A stretch of 64,000 bases of DNA from Rhizobium lentis (GCF_014200175.1 NZ_JACHBD010000001.1:310001-374000), one strand, 5' to 3'; positions 27,504 to 36,185 are shown, numbered from the stretch's first letter. The notes: generated from the letters alone by a model not told the origin. Numbers and translations are program-made.

Positions 27504-28505
27504 ATGACGCAGAAAAGGCCGATTTTTGCGGTCGCCCCGATGATCGACTGGACGGATCGGCATTGCCGCTATTTCCACCGCCAGATCAGCCGCCAGGCGC
27601 TGCTCTATACCGAGATGGTGGTCGCCGATGCGATCATCCACGGCCCGCGCGAGCGGCTGCTCGGCCATGACGTGGCGGAACATCCGCTGGCGCTGCAGCT
27701 CGGCGGATCGGATCCGGCCAAGCTTGCCGAGGCGGTGAAGATCGCCGCATCCTATGGCTATGACGAAATCAACCTCAACGTCGGCTGCCCCTCCGACCGC
27801 GTGCAATCGGGCACCTTCGGCGCCTGCCTGATGCTGACGCCGGAGACTGTGGCCGCATGCGTCGCGGCGATGAAGGCGGTCGCGACCGCGCCGGTGACGG
27901 TGAAATGCCGCATCGGCGTCGACGAGCAGGAGCCGGAAGAGGCCCTGCCCGCGCTTATTTCTCGTGTTCTCGATGCCGGCGCCGATGCGATCTGGATCCA
28001 TGCGCGCAAGGCCTGGCTGAAGGGCCTCAGCCCGAAGGAGAACCGCGAGATCCCGCCGCTCGACTACGAGATCGTCTACCGGATGAAACAGCGCTGGCCC
28101 GAGGTTTTCATCGGCATCAACGGTGGCATCCGCACACTCGACGAGGCTGCGAGCCACCTCGCCCATGTCGACGGCGTCATGCTCGGCCGGGTGGCCTACC
28201 AGAATGCGGCGGTGCTTGCCGACGTCGACCACCGCTTCTTCGGTGCGCCGGCTGCAGAACCCGACTGGCCGGCGCTCTGTGAGCGGATGATGGCCTATGC
28301 CGAGCGCCATATCGCCGGCGGTGGCCGGCTGCAGCACGTCGCCCGCCACATGGTTGGCCTCTTCACCGGCCTGCCCGGCGCCCGGCGCTACCGCCAGATC
28401 CTCTCCACCGACGCGGCAAAAAGCGGCGCCGGACCGGAGGTGCTGGCGGCAGCCTTCGCGGCCGTGGATTTTTCCGGGACGGAGCAGGAAGCGGTCAGCG
28501 CCTGA
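27504..28505 (+). CDS. dusA: tRNA-dihydrouridine(20/20a) synthase DusA
   Basis: A flavoprotein that reduces uridine to dihydrouridine in the tRNA D-loop using NADPH; 333 residues. It has a TIM barrel with FAVAPMIDWTDRHCRYFHR at the FMN site, NLNVGCPSDRVQSGTFGACL with the catalytic Cys108, and INGGIRT and GVMLGRVAYQN as phosphate-binding loops. RHMVGLFTGLPGARRYR is the C-terminal RNA-binding domain signature of DusA. The ATG at 27504 overlaps the stop of a four-codon frame (ATG 27493, M-K-R-R) which itself has AGGAACA, so translational coupling is possible. A frame open from 26925 crosses cspA and is not real. Confidence 0.95.
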   Translation: MTQKRPIFAVAPMIDWTDRHCRYFHRQISRQALLYTEMVVADAIIHGPRERLLGHDVAEHPLALQLGGSDPAKLAEAVKIAASYGYDEINLNVGCPSDRVQSGTFGACLMLTPETVAACVAAMKAVATAPVTVKCRIGVDEQEPEEALPALISRVLDAGADAIWIHARKAWLKGLSPKENREIPPLDYEIVYRMKQRWPEVFIGINGGIRTLDEAASHLAHVDGVMLGRVAYQNAAVLADVDHRFFGAPAAEPDWPALCERMMAYAERHIAGGGRLQHVARHMVGLFTGLPGARRYRQILSTDAAKSGAGPEVLAAAFAAVDFSGTEQEAVSA

Positions 28506-28537
28506 CCTAACGTTATCTCTTCGTCGCCACCCACGGC

Positions 28538-29494
28538 TTAAGACCGCGCCTTCGGCAGCAAGATCTTCTTCTCGATCCGGCCGGCCACCGAGAACACAAG
28601 GATTTCCGTTTCTCTGCCAATCCGGCTGCCATCCATCAGCCTGACAATATCGTCGACGCCGCCGACCGGGTTGGCGTCGATGGCAAGGATATAATCGCCC
28701 TCCTGCAACCCGCCCTTTGCCGCCGGCCCATCCGGCTCGACACGCCGGATGCGAACGGAGGTCGTCTGCACTGTGCCCGCTGCAAGCGCCACCCGGCGAG
28801 GCAGCACGATCGTGTCGCCGGCAATCCCTATAAAAGCGCGCCGGACCTGGCCGTAGCGGAGGATTTCCGAAACGACGAAATTGGCCGTATTCGACGCCAC
28901 GGCAAAAGCGATGCTCTGCGCGCCCTGAATCACGGCGGTGTTGACGCCGATGACCTCGCCACCCGAGGACACCAGCGGCCCGCCGGAATTGCCGGGATTA
29001 AGCGCGGCGTCGGTCTGGATGACATCCTCCATCAGCCTGCCGCTTGCCGCCCGCATCGAGCGGCCGAGCGCCGAGACGATGCCGGCAGTGACGGTCCATT
29101 CGAAGCCTAGCGGGTTTCCGATCGCGATCGCGATATGACCCCTGCGCAAGCGCTGGGAGTCGCCGAGCGTCGCCCAGGCCCCGGTGCTCGCATTGGCCCG
29201 AACAAGAGCGATATCAGTGTCGATATCGCGGCCAAGCACACGCCCCTCGGTAATTAATCCGTCCGGCGTCGTGATGCGAACGAGCTTGGCGTCGTCGACG
29301 ACATGGCTGTTGGTGACGATCAGGCCATCGGGCGAAACGGCAAAGCCCGAGCCGTGCCCCTGCCGGCCCCCCACCCGCTCGATCCGGCTGACCGCCGGCC
29401 CGACCATGTCGACGGCGGCTGCGATCGATTGCGAATAGGCATCGATCAGCGCCGCGTCGTCCCGGGGGGCAATGTCCTTATCCATGTAGCCCAT
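28538..29494 (-). CDS. S1C-family (HtrA/Deg-like) serine protease with PDZ domain
   Basis: A 318-residue protease. The catalytic triad is His64 (TNSHVV), Asp94 (DTDIAL) and Ser170 (NPGNSGGPL). One PDZ domain follows (about 225-310: RRVEPDGPAAKGGLQEGDYI). AGAGGATC lies before ATG 29494, so I rejected the frame to 29539. Unlike DegP, no signal peptide or membrane anchor is visible: the N-terminus is MGYMDKDIAPRDDAALIDAY. The protein may therefore act in the cytoplasm, unusual for HtrA proteins but seen in some rhizobial S1C homologs. It is convergent with dusA. Confidence 0.92.
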   Translation of the reverse strand: MGYMDKDIAPRDDAALIDAYSQSIAAAVDMVGPAVSRIERVGGRQGHGSGFAVSPDGLIVTNSHVVDDAKLVRITTPDGLITEGRVLGRDIDTDIALVRANASTGAWATLGDSQRLRRGHIAIAIGNPLGFEWTVTAGIVSALGRSMRAASGRLMEDVIQTDAALNPGNSGGPLVSSGGEVIGVNTAVIQGAQSIAFAVASNTANFVVSEILRYGQVRRAFIGIAGDTIVLPRRVALAAGTVQTTSVRIRRVEPDGPAAKGGLQEGDYILAIDANPVGGVDDIVRLMDGSRIGRETEILVFSVAGRIEKKILLPKARS

Positions 29495-30031
29495 GATACG
29501 ATCCTCTGATGGCAGCAACGGCCGTCCCGTCGCCGGCAAAGCAATCGCGGTTGTGATCGTTCGCCATGGCAGTGTCCGAGAAAATAGATGGTTGGGCGTC
29601 GACCCGCGTTCAAGTGAGCGCCAGCGGAGCCCGCATCCCGACGCAACAGGAGGGAACGCGACCTAGCCGGACAGATATATCGAACTATCGCGAGAGACAG
29701 GTTGAACGAATGGAAATAAAATGGCTCATTGCTGATATCAGCCCGCATTCGGCAGCTTGCCACAACCGAGATGCGGGGATCAAAGGAATGTTCGCATCGC
29801 GTAGCAGTCAGGAAAAGCGTGCCATGTTCCGCCGTCACGACGAGAGGATGGGCACAGAGCACGAATACACGCCTATCAAACATCTGTTATATCAATGGAA
29901 TAGAACTAGGTGTTCAATAAGAACATCATCATACCTTGAGTCGATGTTGATCCCCGCAGGCGCCGCTCGTGGCTTTGCCGATCCAGCCTGCAACGGTTTT
30001 AGTCCAATCTAACCAATCAAGGAGTCATGAC
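29495..30031. other. Intergenic, no gene supported
   Basis: A 537-base stretch. Open frames on both strands have atypical composition, poor starts and no family features. It contains a perfect 12-bp palindrome GCTGATATCAGC (29731-29742) and a ribosome site for the downstream hydrolase. Confidence 0.5.
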
Positions 30032-30868
30032 ATGAGCACAGTCACAACGAAGGACGGCGTCGAGATTTTCTACAAGGATTGGGGGCCGAAGACCGCCCAG
30101 CCGATCATGTTCCATCATGGCTGGCCGCTGAGCGCCGACGACTGGGATGCCCAGATGCTGTTCTTCCTCGAGAAGGGCTACCGCGTCGTAGCCCATGATC
30201 GGCGCGGCCACGGCCGCTCCACCCAGGTCGGCGACGGTCACGACATGGATCATTACGCCGCCGATGCCGCAGCCGTCGTCGAGCATCTCGATCTCAGAAA
30301 TACCGTCCATGTCGGCCACTCCACCGGCGGAGGCGAAGCGACCCACTATGTTGCCCGCCACGGCGAGCCACAGGGCCGCGTTGCCAAGCTCGTCATCATC
30401 GGCGCCGTACCGCCGCTGATGGTGAAAACGGAAGCCAATTCCGGCGGCCTGCCGATCGAAGTTTTCGACGGCCTGCGCCAGCAGCTGGCCGCCAATCGCT
30501 CGCAGTTCTACTATGACCTCCCAGCCGGTCCGTTCTACGGCTTCAACCGGCCGGGCGCGAAAGTGTCGGAACCGGTCATCGACAATTGGTGGCGCCAGGG
30601 CATGATGGGCGGTGCCAAGGCGCATTACGACGGAATCAAGGTGTTCTCGGAAACCGACTTCACCGAGGATCTGAAGATCATTACCGTGCCGACCTTCGTC
30701 ATGCATGGTGACGACGACCAGATCGTGCCGATCGCCGCCTCCGCCCTGCTCTCGTCCAAGCTGCTGCAGAACGCCACGCTCAAAGTCTACGAGAAATTCC
30801 CGCACGGCATGTGCACCACGCATGCCGATATCATAAACCCCGACATCTTCGCCTTCATCAAAGGCTGA
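30032..30868 (+). CDS. Alpha/beta hydrolase, non-heme chloroperoxidase type
   Basis: A 278-residue cofactor-free haloperoxidase/esterase family enzyme. The nucleophile elbow is GHSTGGGE with Ser97. The oxyanion region is [14 protein letters not shown] near residue 28, the conserved [10 protein letters not shown] follows strand 3, the acid is in [10 protein letters not shown] and the catalytic His in FPHGMCTTH. This pattern is specific to the chloroperoxidase/perhydrolase subgroup. AAGGAGTCATGAC precedes ATG 30032. It is probably monocistronic. The true substrate may be an ester or lactone; the peroxidase activity of this group is often incidental. Confidence 0.92.
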   Translation: MSTVTTKDGVEIFYKDWGPKTAQPIMFHHGWPLSADDWDAQMLFFLEKGYRVVAHDRRGHGRSTQVGDGHDMDHYAADAAAVVEHLDLRNTVHVGHSTGGGEATHYVARHGEPQGRVAKLVIIGAVPPLMVKTEANSGGLPIEVFDGLRQQLAANRSQFYYDLPAGPFYGFNRPGAKVSEPVIDNWWRQGMMGGAKAHYDGIKVFSETDFTEDLKIITVPTFVMHGDDDQIVPIAASALLSSKLLQNATLKVYEKFPHGMCTTHADIINPDIFAFIKG

Positions 30869-30971
30869 TACCCAGGCCGTCGGGCGCTGACGAGGCGCCC
30901 GACGGCCATGCCGTTTTCCGGTAAAACGGCTTTCGCATGAAACCGTTTTCGCCGATTTGCGTTTAGCGGCC

Positions 30972-31148
30972 ATGAAAAGAGAACGCGAACCCTCATCAAA
31001 GGCTTACCGGCAGGATCGTTTCGAAAATACCGAGCGAGCCGCCAAGGAAACCATCGAGGCGGAGCAGCGGGCTCGTCGGGAAAAGACCCAGCGGCTAAAA
31101 GAGCTGCGCCTGTCGCAGCAGGGCGGCAAGGACCCGGCAACCAGGTAG
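30972..31148 (+). CDS. Small highly charged helical protein
   Basis: A 58-residue protein, MKREREPSSKAYRQDRFENT, followed by a continuous charged helix (ERAAKETIEAEQRARREKTQ) rich in Arg, Glu and Lys. It looks like one long coiled-coil or an RNA/protein-binding helix. I recognise similar short rhizobial proteins but no function. The frame is open from 30957, but the ATG at 30972 matches the usual N-terminus. It lies 103 bases after the hydrolase on the same strand. Confidence 0.65.
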   Translation: MKREREPSSKAYRQDRFENTERAAKETIEAEQRARREKTQRLKELRLSQQGGKDPATR

Positions 31149-31378
31149 ATCCGTGCTGGAGCCGTCAGCCCGCCCATCTCCATGCCCTCGCCCGCGTCTT
31201 CGCGCGCCTCGATTTCAACGCCGCGCGTTTTTTTCAGAGGGGCATAGGGCGCTGCAACATCTTGAACCGTCACACTGGTTTTTCATTTCAGACGTTCGCC
31301 CATCTTGCGGAGCAAGGTCTGCGAAATTATCTTTTTTCGCAATGGCGATTCACGGCATCGAAAAAAGGGCAGACTGCG

Positions 31379-31594
31379 ATGTCAGACAAGCTGTTCAGCA
31401 CGCGTGACGAACCGCTCGCTTCGGAGGACCTCGCTGTTTGCAGACGTGTCCACGAAGCCCTTTGCAAAAGGCTCGACATCGACAGATCAAGCGAGGAAGC
31501 CCATCGTCTCGGCGCCCTCATCATCGAGCTTTACCGGCAGGGCGTGCATGACGAGACCCAACTTTGCCTGCTTGCCGGCGGCAAGCAAGGCTGA
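31379..31594 (+). CDS. Small conserved-type hypothetical protein
   Basis: A 71-residue soluble protein, MSDKLFSTRDEPLASEDLAV, with a helical body (CRRVHEALCKRLDIDRSSEE) and a C-terminal LIIELYRQGVHDETQL. The ATG at 31379 has AAAAAAGGG upstream. Short proteins of this type are common in rhizobia. Nothing indicates a function. It is convergent with the Gly-rich protein gene 50 bases away. Confidence 0.65.
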   Translation: MSDKLFSTRDEPLASEDLAVCRRVHEALCKRLDIDRSSEEAHRLGALIIELYRQGVHDETQLCLLAGGKQG

Positions 31595-31643
31595 TCGGGC
31601 ACGTCATCCCAGGCGTGCGATCAGAGGCCGGTGGTTTCCGCGC

Positions 31644-32534
31644 TCATCGAGCGGAGGTTTCAGTCGGATCGATAACCGGCGCGGATTCGGTCGTTCCCGA
31701 TACCTCTTCCCCGCTGCCGGTGTTGGCTTCCGGCGTTTCCGCGGTCACGGCAGGATCTGTCGTCTCGCTGCCCTCGACCGCATTCTCGGTTTCGGTTCCC
31801 TCTGCAGGGGTTTCCGTCGCCGGGGCCTGCGCCGCCATGGTCTCCCGCATCTGGTCAATCGTGCCGACCGCCGTGCCGACGCCGAGTGCGTCCTTTGCCC
31901 AGCTCAAAACTTCCGGAGTGACCGTGCCCGTCTTGGTCGCGGCCGCAAGCGCTGCCGTGAGCGCCGCGTCGCCCAGAAGCGGATCGTCGGCTGGCGGAGC
32001 AACGCCGTTCGCCATCTCATACTGCGCATAGGCAGTTGCGAATGCCGCGATCCCAGCCATGCGCGGATCCGCGGTCTTCATGAGGGCATGGAAATTGCGC
32101 TTTAGGGAGTTGAGACCGGCAAGCTGTGCCGCCGGTTTCTTTGCCGGCTTTTCCGCGGGCGCTTTAACAGAAGTCGTCTTCTTGCCGACGCCCTTCGCAG
32201 TCACACCCTGCTTGGTCGTGTTTGTCTTGCCCGTCTTGCCGGTGGACTTGTTGGCACCGCGGCCGTTTTCAGCCTTTCCTCCCGATTTGCTGCTTCCGTT
32301 TCCGCCGCCGCTGCCATGGCTGCTGCCGCCGCCATGGCCACCACTCCCGCCGCCGCCTCCGTTGCCGCCGCCTCCGCCGTTGCCGCCACCACCGCCGTTG
32401 CCGCCACCGCCACCGCCGCCGTTGCCACCACCCTTGGCGAAGGCAGGCGAAAGATCGGTAAATACGATGTTGAGCGGCGCAAGCGCCAGGGTCGTAGAGA
32501 GACAGAGAAGGCCGATAATTCTGGAGAGCTGCAT
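31644..32534 (-). CDS. Gly-rich exported protein
   Basis: A 296-residue predicted secreted protein. A signal near residues 1-33 (MQLSRIIGLLCLSTTLALAP) is followed by an extremely Gly-rich region with repeated GGGGN and GGGG units (about 34-75). Next comes a Lys/Thr/Ala-rich linker (KTGKTNTTKQGVTAKGVGKK), a helical domain (LNSLKRNFHALMKTADPRMA) and an acidic Thr/Glu/Pro tail. The folded part is probably the central 100 residues. I use ATG 32534; an ATG six codons upstream is also possible. The Gly tract is made of GCC-type codons, so length variation between strains is likely. Function is unknown; surface or periplasmic location is inferred. Confidence 0.78.
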   Translation of the reverse strand: MQLSRIIGLLCLSTTLALAPLNIVFTDLSPAFAKGGGNGGGGGGGNGGGGGNGGGGGNGGGGGSGGHGGGSSHGSGGGNGSSKSGGKAENGRGANKSTGKTGKTNTTKQGVTAKGVGKKTTSVKAPAEKPAKKPAAQLAGLNSLKRNFHALMKTADPRMAGIAAFATAYAQYEMANGVAPPADDPLLGDAALTAALAAATKTGTVTPEVLSWAKDALGVGTAVGTIDQMRETMAAQAPATETPAEGTETENAVEGSETTDPAVTAETPEANTGSGEEVSGTTESAPVIDPTETSAR

Positions 32535-32894
32535 GGGTGGTCTTTCAGACATGAGAGTGACGCCGTTACATGCAGGTATCGAAGCAGCATCGCCATAAGG
32601 ACTGGTTTAGCATCTACTTGCAATTTGAACTTCTTGCCGAATTTCGGCACGATCCATCTTCTGCTGATATTCGCCCAGAACCGCAGGACGCTGGAATATC
32701 GCGCAGAGTTTTATGCTTAGCGAGACCATCGGAGCGTCATGCATAGGAGAAGCAGAGTCCATGATCAAGTCTCTGCCAAAGCCCCGACTGCGTTAGCAAA
32801 GACGCACATAGTCCCGGTCTCGCATCCCAAAAAGAAACTTATTTCCCTAATTTGCGTTATCCCCTCGATACATCCGTGACTCAAGGTGAGTGAC
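32535..32894. other. Divergent promoter region
   Basis: 360 bases between the Gly-rich and BA14K genes. No frame has a usable start and ribosome site. It presumably carries both promoters. Confidence 0.45.
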
Positions 32895-33401
32895 ATGAAC
32901 AGATTCGCCATCATTGTCCTGTCGATAGCGACGGCCTTCTCCGGAACGCCGGCTTCGGCAGGCCCGGCCTTCGTGCCGAGCCCGATTCAATCGGCGGCCC
33001 AGCCGGCGCCGGGCGATACCGATGCCCGGATCATGACCGTCGGCTGCAACAGGTTCTCGATCGTCTGCTCGCACTATGGCGACAGGCGCAGACATTACAG
33101 CGATCGCCGTTACTACCGTGACCGTCACTACTATCGCGACCGCGATTACTATCGTGACGACCGCTACGGCTGGGATCGCCGCTATCACCGGCGGTATCAC
33201 CATCATGACAATACCGGGGCCATCATCGGCGGCCTGGCAGCCGGCGCTCTGATCGGCGGCATCATCGCCTCGCAACCGCGAGCCTATAGTTCGCGTGGCT
33301 ATAGCTCGCATGCCGAATATTGCTACAGCCGCTATCGGTCCTACCGCGCTTACGACAATACCTATCAGCCAAATTACGGCCCGCGCCGTCAGTGCCGCTG
33401 A
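32895..33401 (+). CDS. BA14K family exported protein
   Basis: A 168-residue protein with a signal peptide (MNRFAIIVLSIATAFSGTPA), a Tyr/Arg/Asp-rich repeat region in which YYRDR-type units recur about five times (residues 65-95), a hydrophobic Gly segment (AIIGGLAAGALIGGIIASQ) likely inserted in the membrane, and the C-terminal BA14K signature AEYCYSRYRSYRAYDNTY. Brucella BA14K is an immunoreactive lectin-like protein; the role in Rhizobium is not established. AAGGTGAG precedes the ATG. A strong terminator follows. Confidence 0.88.
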   Translation: MNRFAIIVLSIATAFSGTPASAGPAFVPSPIQSAAQPAPGDTDARIMTVGCNRFSIVCSHYGDRRRHYSDRRYYRDRHYYRDRDYYRDDRYGWDRRYHRRYHHHDNTGAIIGGLAAGALIGGIIASQPRAYSSRGYSSHAEYCYSRYRSYRAYDNTYQPNYGPRRQCR

Positions 33402-33425
33402 TCGGGTATGACAATCCCAACTGCC

Positions 33426-33453
33426 AGCCCCGCATCAAGATGCGGGGCTTTTT
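33426..33453 (+). terminator. Rho-independent terminator after BA14K gene
   Basis: A 10-bp stem, AGCCCCGCAT with ATGCGGGGCT, and a T-run. The hairpin starts 24 bases after the stop. Confidence 0.88.
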
Positions 33454-33595
33454 GCTGCGTGAGCGCAGGGCCCCACGTTACCGAGCAACGGTAACCGAGC
33501 ACCTCGCCAGACTTCCCATCGGCCATGTTTTGTGTTTGTCTTGCGGCTCCAGCCGGAGGATCTCACCTTCGGGGATTGGGAGGCACAGCTGCGCG

Positions 33596-34186
33596 ATGAC
33601 AGTCAAAGCTACAGCAGAGGCCGCCGGCCGTGTCGTCCTGCTTTCGCCCGATCTCGATAACTTGTCGGGTTTTGAAACGGCGCTTGCCGCCGGCTGGTCG
33701 CCCGATCCGCGCCGAGCCGGAGACGAAACCTTTATCATGGGCGAGCTTCGACGGCTGCGCCGGGACAGATCACGCTTCCTCAACGCCCTCAATCCTGATC
33801 CGAAGCGAGCCGTCCGATTGGGACGGGAGTCTCTGAGCACGCAGCTATTCTGGATCTGGGACGGCGAATTCTGCGGCAGCATCGGCCTTCGTTTTATACC
33901 CGGCACAGAAGAGCTGCCGCCCGAGGTGTCGGGTCATGTCGGATATTCCGTCGTGCCATGGAAACAGGGCAATGGCCACGCAACCAGAGCGCTCAGGCTG
34001 CTACTGGCGGTGGCGGAAAAGCACGGCCTCGCCGGTCTCATCATTCTCTGCAACGAGGATAACGACGCGTCACGGCGGGTGATCGAGCGCAATGGCGGCG
34101 AACTGTTCAAGCGCGGATCGCATCCATCTGACCGGCCCGATCGCACCAAATTATATTTCCGGCTACGGCCGGCGCCGGCTGACTAA
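33596..34186 (+). CDS. GNAT-family N-acetyltransferase
   Basis: A 196-residue acetyltransferase of the RimJ/RimL-like group. The body runs LFWIWDGEFCGSIGLRF, then HVGYSVVPWKQGNGHATRAL with the acetyl-CoA loop (Q-G-N-G-x-A), then IILCNEDNDASRRVIERNGG, the classical N-D-x-S-x-R-V-I motif. The ATG at 33596 gives the expected length; the ribosome site is weak, and the frame open from 33320 overlaps the upstream terminator. The substrate is unknown. It is convergent with the lipoprotein-like gene at 34267. Confidence 0.88.
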   Translation: MTVKATAEAAGRVVLLSPDLDNLSGFETALAAGWSPDPRRAGDETFIMGELRRLRRDRSRFLNALNPDPKRAVRLGRESLSTQLFWIWDGEFCGSIGLRFIPGTEELPPEVSGHVGYSVVPWKQGNGHATRALRLLLAVAEKHGLAGLIILCNEDNDASRRVIERNGGELFKRGSHPSDRPDRTKLYFRLRPAPAD

Positions 34187-34266
34187 AACCGAATGGCAAA
34201 AGGCGGACGGAGCGAAGCTTGCCGCCTCTGCCCGTCCGCCTGGGGCGTGGCTGAGCACTCGGTCAA

Positions 34267-34659
34267 TCAGCGGCGGCCGGCTTCGGCTTCTTCTCCGTCC
34301 ATTGCGGCGGCGGCGACGACGCCGACCAGGCTCGCGGCCGAAGGCATCGCAGGCGACGTATTCGGTTTGCCGCCGAGCCAGGATTTCATCCGCTGGCGCG
34401 AGGGAAGCGAGAGGTCCAACCCCTTCGGCTCCTTGCCTGCGATCACCATCGCCCGGTCGGCGGGCGATTTGATGCGGCTCGCAGCAGCGAAGCCGAAGCG
34501 CGTCGCCTCGATGGCGACCGTCTTGATCGGGGCAAGACTGAGGCCATCGACATAGAAGCGCGATTTCGAAAGCTGGCCCTTCGGCGCACCGAGATTGGAA
34601 TAGGTGGAGAGCGTCCCGCTGTCCTTGAGCGGTACCGAACTGCACCCGGCCACAGCCAC
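34267..34659 (-). CDS. Lipoprotein-like protein, possible DUF3313 relative, start uncertain
   Basis: A frame of 130 residues from GTG 34659 contains AVAGCSSVPLKDSGTLSTYS, a lipobox with Cys6, and KTVAIEATRFGFAAASRIKS, resembling DUF3313 lipoproteins. The hydrophobic core of the signal continues upstream in frame (AISVNALAVAVAGC), but no ATG precedes it. Instead the DNA runs into a dispersed repeat at 34700-34767. The natural start may have been removed by that element, or a rare start is used. The C-terminal half differs from the family as I know it. Codon choice is typical of coding DNA. Confidence 0.5.
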   Translation of the reverse strand: MAVAGCSSVPLKDSGTLSTYSNLGAPKGQLSKSRFYVDGLSLAPIKTVAIEATRFGFAAASRIKSPADRAMVIAGKEPKGLDLSLPSRQRMKSWLGGKPNTSPAMPSAASLVGVVAAAAMDGEEAEAGRR

Positions 34660-34699
34660 GGCCAGCGCGTTGACCGAAATTGCTTTTCCGGCCAGCGGA

Positions 34700-34767
34700 G
34701 GTGGAAGGCGTGCCGTGCGACCTCACCCGACCCGTCGGGCCACGTTCCCCGCACTAAGGAGAGAGGT
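34700..34767. repeat. Dispersed palindromic repeat, inverted partial copy
   Basis: GCCGTGCGACCTCACCCGAC and CGGGCCACGTTCCCCGC resemble the reverse complement of the repeat at 34846-34913 (GGATGAGG, CACGGCACACC). It lies at the 5' end of the lipoprotein-like gene. Confidence 0.5.
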
Positions 34768-34845
34768 AGAGGCCTGCGTACAGTGCCAAACGATGCGTCT
34801 ATTCAAAGGCGCGTTGCCTGATGATATCGCTGGGGAAGCGGCATT

Positions 34846-34913
34846 CTCCCTCTTCTCCCAAACGGGGAGAAGGTGGCCCGAAGGGTCGGATGAGGGGGCT
34901 GCACGGCACACCT
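34846..34913. repeat. Dispersed palindromic repeat, intergenic copy
   Basis: TTCTCCCAAACGGGGAGAAGG followed by CGAAGGGTCGGATGAGGGGG and CACGGCACACC, the same block order as in the repeat at 38566-38735. It ends just before the stop of the HxlR-type gene. Confidence 0.65.
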
Positions 34914-34932
34914 TCCAATATCGCCCCCCCGC

Positions 34933-35454
34933 TTACGCCACCCCACGCGCCATCTTCTCCCGCACCTCCAGAAACGCCGCCGTCAGCCGCGCCAGCACCG
35001 GCGAAGTCACCGTCCCGTTTGCTCCGCCCACCGGATCGGCAATGTGGATCTGTCGGAGATCCTCCATGAATTCGTCCCAAAGCGGCTGCCCGCCCTCTTC
35101 CAGAAGCTGCGCTCGAATGCTCAGATCCTCCGTCACCGGCAGGTGACGCCTCCCCCAGGCGCCGATCATGGCGAAGAGGGGCACGAGCTGGATCGCCGGC
35201 TCCGTCAGGCTGTAGATTGCCTTCTGGCTGTGGCTCGGGTCGTCCCGCTTGCTGATGAAGCCGAGCGAGAGCAGCCGTTTCAGTCGGGCCGCCAGGATAT
35301 TGGAGGCGATGCCCTCCTCCGAATTGGTGAGCAGATCGCGAAAATGCCGGCGGTTGCCAAACATGATGTCGCGGATGATGATCAGGCTCCACCGGTCACC
35401 CAGCACTTCCATCGTCAGGTTGATCGGGCAGCCGGACCGCAACTCAATATCCAC
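34933..35454 (-). CDS. HxlR-family transcriptional regulator
   Basis: A 173-residue regulator. The HxlR winged helix is seen as CPINLTMEVLGDRWSLIIIR, FGNRRHFRDLL, EGIASNILAARLKRLLSLGF and YSLTEPAIQLVPLF, with the conserved Cys near residue 8 that can act as a redox sensor. I start at GTG 35454 because CAGGAGATG is ideally placed; the frame is open to 35520, but that part would overlap the operator region. It has an extra C-terminal helix beyond the usual 110-130 residues. It is divergent from the reductase gene it probably controls. Confidence 0.88.
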   Translation of the reverse strand: MDIELRSGCPINLTMEVLGDRWSLIIIRDIMFGNRRHFRDLLTNSEEGIASNILAARLKRLLSLGFISKRDDPSHSQKAIYSLTEPAIQLVPLFAMIGAWGRRHLPVTEDLSIRAQLLEEGGQPLWDEFMEDLRQIHIADPVGGANGTVTSPVLARLTAAFLEVREKMARGVA

Positions 35455-35472
35455 GGAGCATCTCCTGTAAAA

Positions 35473-35520
35473 ACCAGTTGCATTATAGGATCGCTTGTGA
35501 GAGAAAACAACTAGTTTCAT
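35473..35520. promoter_or_regulatory. Candidate HxlR operator: direct repeats
   Basis: ACCAGTTGCAT at 35473-35483 and ACTAGTTTCAT at 35510-35520, 37 bases apart, between the divergent genes. The second includes the palindrome AACTAGTT (35509-35516). Confidence 0.4.
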
Positions 35521-35543
35521 ATTGCAATCATGTGGAGGAGAGC

Positions 35544-36185
35544 ATGGCCAAGGTGCGCGTTGCAGGGTTTTCCATTTCCGTGGACGGTTTCGGCGCCGGC
35601 CCGGAGCAAAGCCTGAATGATCCCCTGGGAAAGCGGGGGCCGGAAATGTTTGAATGGTTCTTCCATACCCGCACCTTCCGCGCCATGACGGGCAAGGACG
35701 ACGGCTCTGAAGGCATTGACCAGGATTATGCCGCCCGCGCCATGGCCGGTTTCGGCGCCTTCATCCTCGGCCGCAACATGTTCGGCCCGATCCGCGGCGA
35801 GTGGCCGGACGATGCCTGGAAAGGCTGGTGGGGTTCGAACCCGCCTTACCATGCGCCGACCTACATCCTCACCCATTATCCGCGCGAGCCAATCGTCATG
35901 GAAGGTGGCACGACCTTCCACTTCATCACCGGGGGCATCGAGGAAGCACTCGGCAAGGCGAAGGCGGCCGCGGGCGACAAGGACGTCAAGATCGGCGGCG
36001 GGGTCAGCACCGTGCGGCAATATCTGCAGGCCGGCCTGATCGATGAACTGCACTTCGCCATCGCTCCCGTCGTGCTCGGCAAAGGCGAAGCGATGTTTTC
36101 AGGCATCGACCTGCCGGACCTCGGCTTCCGCGTCACCGAACATGTCGCCAGCGAACACGCCACCCATATCGTGCTGGCGAAATAA
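35544..36185 (+). CDS. Dihydrofolate reductase-like (RibD C-terminal) protein
   Basis: A 213-residue RibD_C/DHFR-fold reductase. The N-terminus MAKVRVAGFSISVDGFGAGP is the family start. GFGAFILGRNMFGPIRG is the NADPH-binding region, ITGGIEEALGKAKAAAGDKD and IGGGVSTVRQYLQAGLIDEL form the second nucleotide half-site, and APVVLGKG completes the fold. GTGGAGGAG precedes ATG 35544. Members of this group reduce small molecules of unknown identity and often sit beside HxlR or MarR regulators, as here. Folate reduction should not be assumed. Confidence 0.9.
   Translation: MAKVRVAGFSISVDGFGAGPEQSLNDPLGKRGPEMFEWFFHTRTFRAMTGKDDGSEGIDQDYAARAMAGFGAFILGRNMFGPIRGEWPDDAWKGWWGSNPPYHAPTYILTHYPREPIVMEGGTTFHFITGGIEEALGKAKAAAGDKDVKIGGGVSTVRQYLQAGLIDELHFAIAPVVLGKGEAMFSGIDLPDLGFRVTEHVASEHATHIVLAK

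Noticed and set aside
29566..30012. Plus-strand 148-residue frame upstream of the hydrolase
   Set aside because: Unusual composition, no ribosome site, and no homology I can recognise.
32340..32430. Repeated GCC/CCACC units resembling a short tandem array
   Set aside because: Explained by the Gly tract of the exported protein on the minus strand; not a CRISPR or satellite.
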